Shown piece by piece: positions 1-10,974 of a DNA stretch of 64,000 nucleotides (the first letter of the stretch is position 1; each line of letters begins with the position of its first letter). Both the position numbers and the translations under genes were made by a program. The stretch is from Ochotona curzoniae (lineage: Eukaryota > Chordata > Mammalia > Lagomorpha > Ochotonidae): assembly GCF_017591425.1 (NCBI RefSeq), contig NW_024464918.1, positions 27,122,001-27,186,000 on the forward strand. Direction: 5' to 3'. The notes under the pieces are model-generated. The model had not been told where the DNA came from and did not search any database. It saw only the letters and a list, made by a program, of their open reading frames with translations.

Positions 1-214
1 TTTATTTTTGATAACTTTTAAATATTTGATAAGGGTGCGAAGGGTCAGGGCTAGAGGAAAGTGGGTGAGACCATTGTTTTGGCATTCTTTTTTCCTTCTT
101 GTATCTGGGGGTAGGGGAGAGATAAGGGGAGAAACCACACCCAGCCTCTTAGCCATCCCAGGTCCCTGATGTGGGGCATGCTCTGAGGGTCCTGCTCAAG
201 TCATTTTTGACAAT

Positions 215-436
215 TCAACAGTTCTGAATTACTGCTGATTTCATCACTCCAAGCATGATGAAATCTCCGGATTCCACTGGGTTGACATAATTCACCTTAA
301 AGTCTCCGTTTGCCAAGGTATTCACTGCCAACTCTTGGCTGAGGTAGTTGATCGATCTGTTCTGTCCTCTGTCCTCTGTTATGGTGCCAGGTGTCCTCTG
401 CAGGCTCCAGCGTACTGCCATATCCTCCATGTGCAC
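215..436 (-). other. Short ORF in the 3' domain of VNTR element copy 1
   Basis: This 73-codon open frame starts MHMEDMAV and ends just upstream of the element's 3' untranslated part. Copy 2 (9089-9346) has the same frame, with the shared blocks HMEDMAV, LQRTPGT, TED-GQN and a NY followed by a D-KV-YV pattern. I recognise no domain. It is probably a remnant of a longer reading frame or a chance ORF in a repeat, not an expressed gene. Confidence 0.4.
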
Positions 437-739
437 CTGGATGTGCTGTCCACTGCTCCGTCTAAGCCACCGAGGTCTGACATATGCATTCCATGGTCAG
501 ACCATGGAACCTGCAAATGTCCTCCATGCTTGGAATTCTGAGTCCAGCAGTTTTGTTGGGGGGATTTCCAAAGAAACTTCATCAGAGGTGATCCCAGACC
601 TGATTCTTGTGTGTGCATGCCAATACAGGGCCCGGCACAGTCCGTTGCCCAAACTGGCCTACGCACACCATGTTAGTTGCAATTGCTGGTTCAGTTGTCT
701 CCAACCCTTTCTTCTACGCAAACTAATGGGTGTTGTAGT

Positions 740-3160
740 CCAGCCTGATCCTGCATCCTCAGCCCCCACGCAAACAGTGGAGTTGTCGCCTAGTCAATGT
801 GACCCGCAATAACCCCCACAAGCCCTTTGCCCTGGTTCCTGTGCTTGCCAGTATGTACAGCTGACTGGTCCTGTCTGTCCCACATCCATTCAGCTCTCAT
901 ACGTGTCAATAGGCATTGAAGCTTTGTTCAACCCAACGAGCCCCACTATTCAGCCCACACATGGTACTGGTGGGTGCCACTCTCTGTCTAGCCATGCCTG
1001 CCCCAGTCCTGGTTCTCATTCTCACCAGCTGGTGTGGTAACCCAAGAGGGAGGTGCCCACTGTTTCCCTATGGGTCCATTCCTACTCCCGGATCTTGAAC
1101 TCTGCAGGTGGTACTGCAGTTTAACTTGACAGAGTTTCCCCCCAAGCCAGCATCTGCTAGCTGATGCTGCAGCAAAGCCCAACCAACCCTCACCCCCTCT
1201 GGCTTATGCATATATCAGTAGGTACAGTCTGCCAAGCCTGGCTTGTTTCCAATCCAGGTTACATGCAGGCCAAAAAGTGTTGTAGCCCTGCCTGCCTGGT
1301 CTGCCCCCGACACGCTCACCAGTGGGAATGGCGGCCCAGGAGGGGAGTTCCCTGCAGCCCCCACTACCGGGCTCACCCACTCTTCCCCAGGTCTCACATG
1401 CACTGGTTGGGTGCTGTGGTCCATCTGGTACGGCCTGCCTTACCTCGACATTTGACAGTGGGTGCTGTAGCCTGGCCTGACCTGGCCAGCCCCCTGTTCC
1501 AGCTCACGCTGCTGGGGACTGCAGCCTAACCCAGCCCAGCTGGTCCCCAATTCCAGCCCTAATGTGAACTGGCTGGTGTTGCAGCCTGACCTGGCATGAC
1601 CCACACCCCATTCTGGCTCTCAGATTTGCCCGCGGGTGATATGAACTGGCCAGCCTGGCTTGCCCCAGACCTAAACCAAAGGTAAGCCCGTGGGTACCAT
1701 AACCTGCTCTGGTGTGGGGTACTCCCTTTCTTGGTTCTTGCACTCACCTGCAGGGACTGTGTCCCAACAGAGGAGTTGCCAAGCTCCTCCATCAGGATCT
1801 CTCCCAGTGCCAGATATCAAGCACACTGGTGGGTCCATGGGCCAGCCCTACTTAGTCCACCTCCTGTCCCAGCAGGAACAGTGGCCTTTCCTGACCAGCC
1901 CTCACCCATTCTGTTTCTTACCATTGAGTGCTACAGTTAGCCAAACCTGGTCCATGCCCAGACACAGTCACGCATGGCTCAACAGGAACAGAGACCTAGC
2001 CCAGCCCATCTTATACCCATCTTGGTTCTCACGAGCTCCAATGGGTGCTAGAGCCTAGCCCAGTCTTGCATGCCCCAGACCCAGTCCACACTGTGCTGAG
2101 GGAGACTATATCCATGTCCAGACCAGACCGCAGCCCCCATTTTGGCCCCTGTACTTATCCAGCCAGGGCATCCCCTTAGCTCTCCAACCTGGCCTGATCC
2201 CAGCCACAAATCTCGTACATGCCAGTGGTTGCTCTGACCCAGCTTGATGTAATCTCTCACCTGTCTTGCCCTTTGCTTTGGATGCTACAACCTGGCCTGA
2301 CTCAGCCTGCCCCCAGTCCCAGCTCTCGCTGGCAGGTGGTAGAACCTGGCCCTGCTCAGTCTGTTCTCATTTCTGGCTCATGCAAACCAGTAGGTGTGAT
2401 GGCCTAGCCCAGCATGACCTGCACTCCATCCTGGTTTCTGCACTTGCCAGTGGGCTATGGTTTGCTTGGCCCCACCAAGTCTACCACCTTCCAAAACGAA
2501 CTCACACACTTGCCGACAGATGGAGCTACCCTGCCCAGCCTTCCCTACACCCAGGCCTGAACCACATGTTCACCAGCAGGAGCTATGGCCCACTAGGGGA
2601 GTTTCCCAGAATCCCTCCATCAGGCCACTCCCAGACCCAGATTTCAAGCATGCCAGTGGATGCTTCCCCCTTACCCAGCATGGCCTGCCCCATCTGTTCC
2701 AGCCTTTGTATGAGCTAGTACAGCCCGGCCCACTCCACACTCTGCTTTGGGGTGCTCACATGGGTGCTGCAGCCTGGACCTACTCTGCTTGTTTCAGGCC
2801 CCAGTATCAGTGAGCATTGGTGAGTTCCACGGTCACATCTAGCTCAGCCTATCACCATCCCAAACTCTCAAGCTAACCAGCGGGACTTGTAGTTCCATAG
2901 GGTTGGACTCACATATCCCCCACAGAATCCAACCCAGGACCTGGTTTTCTTGAATGCTGGTTGGTGTCATGGCCCAGCCTCCTGTGATCCATCCCCTGAT
3001 CTAACACTCACTGTCAGGCACTGGGATCAAGCACTTCCAGACAGGTCCCCAGACATAGCTTGCGTGTGCACTGGCGTGTGGTGGTCAGCCATGTTCCATG
3101 CTAACAAGTCCAAGCCAAGACTCCCATGTGGGCTGGTGCATCAGTCTGACCCATAAAGAT
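740..3160 (-). repeat. Degenerate ~60-bp tandem array (VNTR) of element copy 1
   Basis: Between about 1450 and 2460 the core GGGTGCTGCAGCCTAGCC (diverged) recurs at steps of 53-61 bp, for example near 1458, 1511, 1571, 1632 and 1689. The remainder of each unit is a C-rich stretch of the type CCCAGCCCAGCTCTCATG. About 40 units fit the span. The units have drifted substantially, so the array is old. Open frames across it on either strand are composition artefacts. Confidence 0.75.
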
Positions 3161-3450
3161 CTTTAGGTCTCTATCCTCCAAACCACCAAGTCCCCTCACT
3201 TACCTGCAAGTACAGCACGGTTGCTCTGAACGAAGGAAATTCTCAGACCACAGGCTTAGACAAGCCCAGGACCCTCCCCCAGCCTAATAGCAGTGGATGC
3301 GGAGCTAGGATCCCCAGCAGGAAGCCTGGGCCGGCAAGGGTATCTCCAGCCACAGCTACATGGCTGGGGAATCCAGACATCCGTGCCTCTGCTCAGACTT
3401 ACCTGGACTCTGCAGTTTGCTCTTTTAAAAGTCCAGGTTTCAGACCCTGT

Positions 3451-3772
3451 GTCATAGCCTAGTAGCTGAAGTCCTTGCGTTGCACATACTGGGGCCCCAT
3501 ATGGACACCGGGTCATGTCCTGGCTGCTCCATTTACCATCCAGCTCCCTTCCTGTGGCCTGGGAAAAACAGTCAAGGATGACCCAAGCCCTTGGGACCCT
3601 GCACCCATGTGGGATACCTGGGTTTGCACCCACCCATGCGGGAGACCCGAAGAAGCTCCTGGCTCCTGACTTCAGATTGGCTTGGCTCCAGCCATTGCGG
3701 CCACTTGGGGAGTGAACTGTGCCTCCTCCTTTCTGTATAGCTGCCTTTCCAATAAAGATAAATCATAAAAAA
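3451..3772 (+). mobile_element. C-type SINE
   Basis: This is a tRNA-derived lagomorph SINE. It has a tRNA-like head with pol III boxes, the body segments CCAGCTCCC, GTGGCCTGGGAAA, CCTTGGGACCCTGCACCC and GAAGCTCCTGGCTCCTG, and a tail AATAAAGATAAATC. A short internal duplication (GCACCCATGTGGGA / GCACCCACCCATGCGGGA) sits near 3600-3650. It lies just upstream of the 5' end of VNTR copy 1. Confidence 0.9.
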
Positions 3773-4689
3773 GCCCATATTTCCAGTTCCTCTGTAAAAC
3801 TTAGTGCAGCTGCCCCAGCTCGGCCTGTCCCACACACACCACTGTGACATGGAACCCAGCTACCTCCCACCCTGCTGACCCAGAGGGTTAGTGAGCCCTG
3901 CCTGTCCTTCGGGCTAGGAGAACCAGGACTGATCCAGCAGCCCTCCCACTGACTGCTCCCTCCTACGGTAAGGGCCTGTGCCTCCCCCTGCCCAGGCTCA
4001 TCTCAGTGCTGGGACCTGGGGAGAAGTGACAGGTGGCCAGCTTGGAGATCCTATCTCATCCTGGCCCAGCCCCACCTCTGTGAGACCTCTCTGGGCCTTG
4101 GCTGGGTGTAGTGGGAAGACAGGATGAGCCAGGATGGTGTGCAGGGGCCCTTGTGACACTGAGACTGCAGCCTTAGTAGATGCCCAGGTGGCCCTGTGTG
4201 TCCAGCACATGCCACAGCCTGACGCCGTCCACATATGCGTAAGCAGCCAGCATGTGGATGGTACACAGCTCCAGCGTGGAGTCCCCCACCCTGCCTGGTC
4301 CACCCAGAACCGGGCGCAGCTCTGCCTTCACCCCCCACTTTAGGGGCTGCCCCAGGCTGTCTGGTCCTGAGCCCAGCCCAGAAGTAGGGCAGGGTTCCCC
4401 AGTATCACACCATGTGATTCCTGCTTTCCATTTAGGAAGTGGTCCAGCTTAAAGCAGGTGGAATCCACTCCAGGGACCCTCCCACAGGGCTGCCTCGGGG
4501 CTGGCAAGTGGGAGAAGGAGGTGCTATGTCCCCCAGGGCTGACTGCAAAGCTCCAGAACCCCTGGGGGGCAGGAAGAGCAGAACCCCTTGGACTGCAGCC
4601 CCACCGCAGCCTTGCCTGTGTGATGCTCTGATTGGGAACCCCCTCACTCCGACTGCAGCCTGCAGAGCCTCCCCCGACCCTGAGCACCC
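3773..4689. other. Unique intergenic sequence
   Basis: This is moderately GC-rich single-copy sequence. It holds open frames on both strands (up to 182 codons at 4340-4888) but no recognisable protein motif, splice structure or repeat. Nothing supports a gene here. Confidence 0.5.
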
Positions 4690-5230
4690 GGGCCCTACCT
4701 CTCTTGCCCCGGCAGGGCAGTTGGGGCGGCCTGAGGGCAGTTTGAGGGAGAAGTCGACTGCCTAGGACACAGTAAGTAACGCCAAGGCGCAGGAAGCGCG
4801 TCCCGCTGACAGAAGTAGATAGATGACCCGCAATTACCCACCGGCCGGCAGCCTCTCCCCGGCTCCCGCCCGCCCGGTCTCCAAGCAATTTCAGACTTTT
4901 TGTACATCTAAAGCGAGGATTGTATACGATTTCTCAAAGAGGCAGAAGCGCCGGGCGGTGGGGGGAAGACAGGCCGGGTGTGTTTATTCGGGAACAAAGG
5001 CGGCGCAGACACCCGGAACCCGGCCCTCCCCCGCCGCCGCCTGCTCCTTGCCTCCGCCTGGAGTCCAGCGCTTGGCTGCAGAGCCGGAGAGTCCATTGTA
5101 TGCTGCCTGCTCCGCTCTGCCAGACCCCGGGCCGGGGTAATGGGGCGGGCTGCGCTATGGGGCTGGCCGTGGCAGAACAGGTGGGAAGCGGTGTCTATGG
5201 GAACGCGAGGAGAGGACCCACCGTAGCCTG
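4690..5230. promoter_or_regulatory. Orphan CpG-rich island
   Basis: CpG dinucleotides are dense (for example GCGCCGGGCGG near 4948, CCCGCCGCCGCC near 5029 and CCGGGCCGGGG near 5127) in otherwise CpG-poor surroundings. GGGCGG-type Sp1-like cores occur. No downstream exon could be recognised. It may be the promoter of a non-coding transcript or a distal regulatory element. This is inferred from composition alone. Confidence 0.4.
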
Positions 5231-5636
5231 CTACCGCATTGTCCCCTAGCTTCGGGACTGGCCTCCTGGGGTCTACTCTGTCCTGTTTATATATATATCA
5301 ACTCAGTGGCCACAATGGACCAGAAACAGGTGGCAGGGTGGGCAACTGGTGGGGTCAAGGGCACACGGTACACAAGGGGCAGGGGCACCTGCAGCCTCCA
5401 GCACATCTGCAGCCTCTCCCAGACACTTGTTGGCCTCTACCGGGCAAAGGAGTCGGAGGCAAGGCCAGGTGGCAGAGCAGAGCAGCTCCCTGAGGTCACC
5501 TGGGGGAGTCTGGTCTTTGTCCCACTGCCGCACTCACATTTGTTAGCTTCGTGGGTTTTTTTTTTTTTTTTAATCTTTTTACCAAGTCATAAAGTCATGT
5601 GGTTCCAAAAACAAGAGAGCCGAAGAGGTACACGGA

Positions 5637-5950
5637 GGGGCTGTCCTTGTGGCACAGCCAGTAAAGCTGCCACCGGCAGTGCTAGCATCCCATGTGGGCA
5701 CTGGTTCCGGTCCCAGCTGCTCCACGTTCAAGCCAGCTCCCCGCTATTGCGCCTGGAAAAGCAGCAGAGAGCGGCTCAAGGACGCAGGTGTCTGTGCCCC
5801 CTGGGAGAACTGGCAGGTCTATCAGGCTCCTGGCTTTGGATCGGCTCAACCTTACCAGTGTAGCCATTAGCGGAGCGAATCTATGAATGGAAGAGCCTCT
5901 CTCTCTCTGTAGCTCTGCCTTTCAAATAGATACATCTTTTTTAAAAAGAA
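5637..5950 (+). mobile_element. C-type SINE, older subtype
   Basis: The head GGGGCTGTCCTTGTGGCACA and the box-B-like GGTTCCGGTCC belong to the older lagomorph subtype. The 3' part has a (CT)n stretch, GCCTTTCAAATAGATACATC and an A-rich tail ending near 5950. Confidence 0.88.
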
Positions 5951-6184
5951 AAAAGGGGGAGATGCAAATGGAGAAAAATCTTCATGCCCCCGACCCCGCT
6001 CCTGCCGCCCGCCACCCTGCACCACGGCGAGCAGTTTCTGTTTGGCCACCCTGAGCCACTCTGTTGAAGTACCGCACAGAAGACAGTTTGGTTTTCCCAA
6101 ACCCTTGCTTGTACAAAGCCTAATGCATCCTCCAGACCGCGCTGTGTCTTGTTCTCTCACTTGATGTATTTACTGCGTGGATGT

Positions 6185-6335
6185 TCCACTGGGCGCCGAG
6201 GCAATGACACAGGGAGAAGGTATTCACCACACTATAATAGCAAAAGATTGAAAACAGCTCAGGCGTCCACCCATAAGGGGCTGGCTCAATGAACTATGGC
6301 CTGTCCGTATAATGGAATATTCTACAGCTAGGGGA
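6185..6335 (+). mobile_element. L1M-type LINE 3' UTR fragment
   Basis: The stretch AATAGCAAAAGATTGAAAAC followed by a TCCACCCATAAGGGGCTGG block and TATAATGGAATATTCTACAG matches the well-known 3' untranslated region of ancient mammalian L1 elements. It is diverged and non-coding. Confidence 0.75.
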
Positions 6336-8499
6336 ACAAACAAAAAGAGAGGAGGGGGGAGAGGGGGGAGAAGGGGAAGAGGAGGGAGGCTTCCTTGTTC
6401 TGATTCAGAGATCAGAACAGCCAGGCTCGTGGGGGTGGAGTGGTTGGGAACGGGGCGAATTCTGCATCAAAGGCCCAGGCTTGTGCAGGTATAGTGGGAG
6501 ATAGCTACACTTTTTCTGGTGGCTGGATTTTTGAGTCAATTTTAGAAGACCTTTTAATTGACTTACTATTTTTCTTTGTATCCATTTAGCTTTTAAGCTT
6601 GATATGTATATATGAAATCAAGGGGGGAAAAAAAATACACCAGAAACTGTAGACACTAAAGAACATGATGGCCAGGTCAAGCTCTCTTAGTAATGTAATT
6701 CAAAGCAGTGGAAATTTCCTCTGGCTTGCGTGAACAGACAAGGTGTTCGTGAACAACGCAAGGGGCCCCCCGGGATGATGGAGCATCAGGCTTCTAGATG
6801 AGCATCCAGGAAGATGCCCCAGAGACACCCCCCAGAGCCCTCACCCCAGGGTCCGACACCTGTGCTCAACCAGGCCCTGGCTCCTGTCCCCCACAGCCCC
6901 TGCAGCTCATGCTGCCACTGCACATGGGTGGCTGGATTTGGGGTGCTCCCCACTTCCTTGGAACCCAGAGTCATCCAGGCAGGTTTTCCTGACGTGGCCA
7001 GGCTGGTTGGCAGGGCCCCCAGGAGCAGGTGTCTGGCATTCAGCTCTCACAGAGCAAAGTTGGAAAGAGGAGCCAGGTCTTGCTAGCCCTGAAGAAGGAC
7101 AAGCATCCACTTGCAGAAGAGGGGACTGGGTCTCCAGCGATGCTGGGTTGCACGGGCGTGTGGGGCAGGGTGACATCTGCCTCAGAGCTGGGGAGCCCCT
7201 GGAGGAGCTGCGGGCAGGTGGGCAAGGAGGGGGAATGGTCAGCCTGAGGTCTGGGAGCTCCAAGAAGTGGGAGAGAAACTAGAGCTAAGAGGGTGGGAGA
7301 GGGAGGGGTTGCATTCTGGGGTAGCGGGGATGGGGATTGTGGGGCAGGGAAGGGTGAACCCTGAGAATGGAGTGGGATGCACTGAGCCTGGAGGGTGGGA
7401 GCCCAGCAGAGGCTGTGGGAAGACAAGCCAACGAGAAGGAGCTGAGGACAGCTCAGCTCAGAGAAGAGGTGGAAGCCCCAAAGAAGGAGCTCAGGGCTGG
7501 CTCGATCCCCAAAGTCTGCAGCAAGAGCAGGTGCACCTGCCAGTGAGGGCCTTCTGGAGAGCTGTGCCCTCCTTCCAATCCCCAAAGGCCAGGCTGTGGA
7601 ACTGAATCATTCCCCAGCATCCCCCACTGCCCCAGGGCTGGTGGCCAGGCCCCTCACTTCCCTTCGCATGGAGAGGTTTGCCCAGAGCCCCCTGCACGAC
7701 CAAGCTAGATCTCCATCCAGGTTGGGGGACCCCATGTCCTCCAACACTGCCAGCAGCCCTCCCTCCCCATCCCACCCCCGCCCCACCCTCGTCCCTACAC
7801 ACACACCCTGGGCTGTGTGTGGAGTCTCCATTATTCATGGTTCTCGGATCTCAGCAAAACCCACAGATGCGGACTGGAGCCATTGCCCTTTTCATCTGCA
7901 ACTCAGCCCTCCCTTCCTCTCGCGACGCGCTTGCATTTGATCTTCTGCAAATTTGCCTCTTTGTTCTTCAGACAGAATCCTATTGCCAGGGGCTCCCGGC
8001 GGCCCTTTGGCGGCACAGCCTGCCACCGAAACTCTCTTTAAACAGGAAAATAAAAACGTCCCCAGAGCAATAAACGGGACACCTCCGGGTGGAAATGTCA
8101 CCACCTGCCAGAAGACAACAGCTCAGAGCCAAGAACAAAGCAAGCCTTGAACCTGGGGATGCTGGGATGAGGCCAAGGATCCCCAGGAAGAGGACCTGGC
8201 CCTGCTTCTCTCCCTCCCCTCCCTGGACCCACTTTGAATGTCCTGCCTCGGTCTCTTAGTCTGGGCTTCAGCGTGGGCTGGTGACACACTCGGATCTGCT
8301 GTTGTTGAGAGGCCCAGAGGTTCCTGCCCACTTCTAGCTCATTCACTCAACCTATTTGATCTTCCAGCAAGAGCAGCAGTCTCAGCCCGCAGACGGCCCA
8401 AGGTGGGGAGTCCAGCCCCAATTCGGCCTGAAGAGGGTGCCAGCCAAGTCCAGAGCTGCACTGCTTGGGTGGCTGCTAGATCCAGACTTCAACAATAGC
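6336..8499. other. Unique intergenic block
   Basis: No gene or clear repeat is visible. A purine-rich stretch (GAGGGGGGAG-like) lies at 6345-6390, and a C-rich block follows from 7600 to 7810. The part at 7830-8110 mixes CpG (CTCGCGACGCGC) with AT-rich cores (CAAATTTGC, AATAAAAACG) and reads like a possible non-coding regulatory element, but composition is the only evidence. Confidence 0.4.
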
Positions 8500-9585
8500 T
8501 TCCAGTCCAGCCTGCTTCTGTCCAGCACACTCGGCCCTCACACGAGCCGGTGGGAGCTGCAGCCTAGTTGGAGCGACCCCCAATAACCCCCACCAGGCCT
8601 GCCCCCTGCCCTGGTTCCCGTGCTTGCCACTATGTACAGCAGACTGGTCCAGTCTGTCCCACGCATCCCACACATCTCGTGCATGTTCAATGGGCATTGA
8701 GGCCTAGTTCAACCACCCAGCCCCACTACCCAGCCCACACACATGCTGGCGGGTGCCGTTCTGTCTAGCCACCGCTGCCCCAGGCCTAGTTTTCATGCTC
8801 TCCAGTGAGAGTGGTAACCCAAGAGGGAGGTACCCGGACCCATTTCCATTGGTTCGTGTGGAAGACAAGGCTGGACACAGAATTGACCCAGCAGCTGCAA
8901 CCACCAGCATGTGCATAAGCTGATTGGGGCGATGGACTGTGCCGGACCCTGTACTGGCAAGCACACACAAGAATCAGGACTGGGACCACCTCAGACGAAG
9001 TTTCTTTGGAAATCCCTCCAACTCAACTGCTGATCTCAGAACCCCAACCATGAAGAGAAGCGCAGGTTCCATGGTCTGACCATGGAGTGTGTGTGTCAGT
9101 GCTGAGCCTCCTCAGAGGCTCAGACGGAACAGTAGACTGCACATCCAGGTGCACATGGAGGATATGGCAGTCTATCAGAACTTGCAGAGGACACCTGGCA
9201 CCACAACAGAGGATGGAGGACAGAACAAATCAGTCAACTACACCAGCCATGTGTTGACAGTGAAAATCTGGCCTAACAGAGACTCTAAGGTGGACTATGT
9301 CAGTCAGTGGAATTCGGAAGAGATTTCATTGTATTTGGAGTGGTAAGATTGGCAGCAACTCATAACTGTTGAACTATCAAAACCACTTAAGCAGGACCCT
9401 CAGAGCATGCCCCACATCGGGGAATTGGGATGGGTGGGAGGCTGGGTGGGGCTTCTTCCTGTATCTCTCCCTTACCCCAGATACAGAAAAAAGTAATAAT
9501 ATTGTGGAAACAATGGTCTTACCCACTTTCCTGTAGCCCTTGACCCTTTGTGCCCTAATCAGCCATGTAAAGATTATCAAAATAG
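8500..9585 (+). mobile_element. VNTR-bearing retroelement, copy 2, with 5' inversion
   Basis: From about 8838 to 9585 this is the 3' domain on the plus strand, the reverse complement of 1-731. It includes HMEDMAV coding, a G-rich tract at 9420-9450 and an end ATTATCAAAATA. The segment 8500-8836 is array-proximal sequence in the opposite orientation, directly similar to 737-1060 (for example CAATAACCCCCAC, TATGTACAGC, CCCAAGAGGGAGGT). An inverted upstream segment joined to a normal 3' end is the signature of twin priming during target-primed reverse transcription. A SINE abuts the 3' end. Confidence 0.7.
9089..9346 (+). other. Short ORF in the 3' domain of VNTR element copy 2
   Basis: This 85-codon frame contains HMEDMAV, LQRTPGT and GQNKSVNY, the counterparts of the frame at 215-436 on the opposite strand. 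The two are clearly homologous but diverged, including in the final 20 residues. Function is unknown and expression is doubtful. Confidence 0.4.
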
Positions 9586-9906
9586 GGCCCGGCGCAATAG
9601 TGTAGTGGTTAAAGTCCTTGCCTTGCACGCGCTGGGATCCCACATGGGCACTGGTTCTAATCCCGGCAGCCCCGCTTCCCATCCAGCTCCCTGCTTGTGG
9701 CCTGGGAAAGCAGCCAAGGATGGCCCAAAGCCTTGGGACCCTGTACCCATGTGGGTGACCCGGAGGAAGTTCCTGGCTCCTGGCTTTAGATTGGGGCAGC
9801 ACTGGCCATTAAGGTCACTTGGGGATTGAATCAGCAGATGGAAGATCTTCCTCTCTGTCTCTCCTCTCTGTATATCCATCTTTCCAATAAAAATCAATAA
9901 AATAAT
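9586..9906 (+). mobile_element. C-type SINE, young pika-like subtype
   Basis: It begins GGGCCCGGCGCAATAGTGTA and contains GGTTCTAATCCCGGCAGC. It ends with CTTTCCAATAAAAATCAATA. It starts exactly where the 3' end of VNTR copy 2 stops. Confidence 0.93.
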
Positions 9907-9928
9907 TACACGCACACACACACACACA
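9907..9928. repeat. (CA)n microsatellite
   Basis: This short CA tract with one CG interruption directly follows the A-rich tail of the preceding SINE. Confidence 0.9.
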
Positions 9929-9987
9929 AAACAGCTTCCAACCTCAGCAGCCATCAAGTGGTTCAAGTCAGAATGATGAAGTCTAGG

Positions 9988-10320
9988 GCCTGGTGCAATA
10001 GCCTAGCAGCTAAAATCCTTACCTTATAACTGCCAGGATCCATATGGGTAGCAGGTCATGTCCCTGGCTGCTCCACTTCCCTTCCAGCTCCCTGCCTGTG
10101 GCCTGGGAAAGCAGCAGAGAACGGCCCAAAGCCTTGGGACCCTGCACCCGTGTGGGAGACCTGGAAGACGCTCCTGGCTTCTGATTGGCTCAGTTCTAAC
10201 TGCTGTGGCCATTTGGGAAGTAAACCAATGGTTAGAAGCTCTGTCTCTGTTTCTGCTTATTTCTCTAATAAATCTGCCTTTGCCTTTCAAATTAATACAC
10301 ATTTTAAAACAAAACAAAAA
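9988..10320 (+). mobile_element. C-type SINE
   Basis: The head is GGGCCTGGTGCAATAGCCTA, the body is complete (CCAGCTCCCTGCCTGTGGCC, GGGACCCTGCACCCGTGTGG) and the tail is AAAACAAAACAAAAAAG. Confidence 0.9.
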
Positions 10321-10539
10321 AGCAAAACAATATAAAAAAAAAAAAAACCACTGTGTGGTGCTCTACCGTGGGCGAGGCACATTGCACGGCTACTTCAGCT
10401 GCAGTTCATGGTTGCCTGTCATCCCAGCTCTGCCCCAGCGTCAGCCCCTCAGTGGCCGCTGGGGACTCCCCCCCAGCCACCAGCCCTGGTCCCTGAGGGC
10501 AGCGTTCCCCAATGGCGCTGCTCACTTCCTGGACCCATC
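10321..10539. other. Unique intergenic sequence
   Basis: No gene or repeat is recognised between the SINE tail and the L2-like fragment. Confidence 0.4.
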
Positions 10540-10697
10540 CCATTTGGTCACCTGCTTCCCCCTCTTTGGATGCCAGCTCCTTGCAAGCAAGGACTTTGCC
10601 TCGTTCTTGGCTGCTCCACCAGGACCAGGGCCAGTCCTGGCACGGAGTGGGGCCAAAGAAATCGCTGTAGGTAGAGTTGAATGAAGGAATGTTCTAG
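10540..10697 (+). mobile_element. L2 LINE 3' fragment
   Basis: The run CCAGCTCCTTGCAAGCAAGG, followed by GACTTTGCCTCGTTCTTGG, CCAGTCCTGGCACGGAGT and GTTGAATGAAGGAATG, follows the familiar L2 3' end pattern (CTCCTTGAGGGCAGGGAC ... CCTGGCACATAGTAGG ... TTGAATGAATGAATG). Confidence 0.65.
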
Positions 10698-10974
10698 CTG
10701 CTTCTCTTTGCCCGCATCATCCCGCTGTGAGTACCCTTCTCAGGTGGAGCCCCTCTTCCGTGACAGTCACTGCAGTACCTCCTGAGTCATCAACATCATG
10801 GCAACACTGTGACCTCAACAGCACTGTAAGTTCAAGGGCTCTCGGGGGTTCTCTCTCGGTGTCTCAAAGTCACAAGCCATTGGCTCTGGCTGGGGTACGT
10901 GCTTGTCTTTGAACCAGGGATCTGTGAGTTGGCTGGGTCTGATGGTCAAGCCACCATGAGTTAAAAGGACCTTC

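Larger units (their letters stand above)
1..3445 (-). mobile_element. VNTR-bearing retroelement, copy 1 (left end at window edge)
   Basis: Reading the minus strand, three parts follow one another. A 5' domain (about 3445 to 3170) includes a splice-like GCAGGTAAGT. A degenerate tandem array of about 60-bp units runs from about 3160 to 740. A 3' domain (735 to 1) holds a short open frame and a C/G-rich tract and ends in AATAAA at 1-6. The same order occurs at 56425-58655, and the 3' domain recurs at 8838-9585. The shared 3' end with a poly(A) signal points to a retrotransposed transcript. I do not recognise the family. The architecture resembles SVA-type composite elements, but a lagomorph L1 5' region or an already catalogued lagomorph repeat cannot be excluded. 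The copy may continue left of the window. Confidence 0.7.

Noticed and set aside
1150..3160. CRISPR-like array because of the regular 60-bp spacing
   Set aside because: There are no identical repeats with unique spacers, the whole unit is diverged, and the genome is mammalian.
1..9585. The inverted 1-731 / 8838-9585 pair as terminal inverted repeats of one giant DNA transposon
   Set aside because: The third copy shows the 3' domain joined to the array in a fixed order with a poly(A) signal, and copy 2 carries its own array piece in inverted order. Two separate insertions explain this better.
10058..10684. 208-codon frame
   Set aside because: It begins in a SINE body and ends in an L2 fragment, so it is a chance frame.
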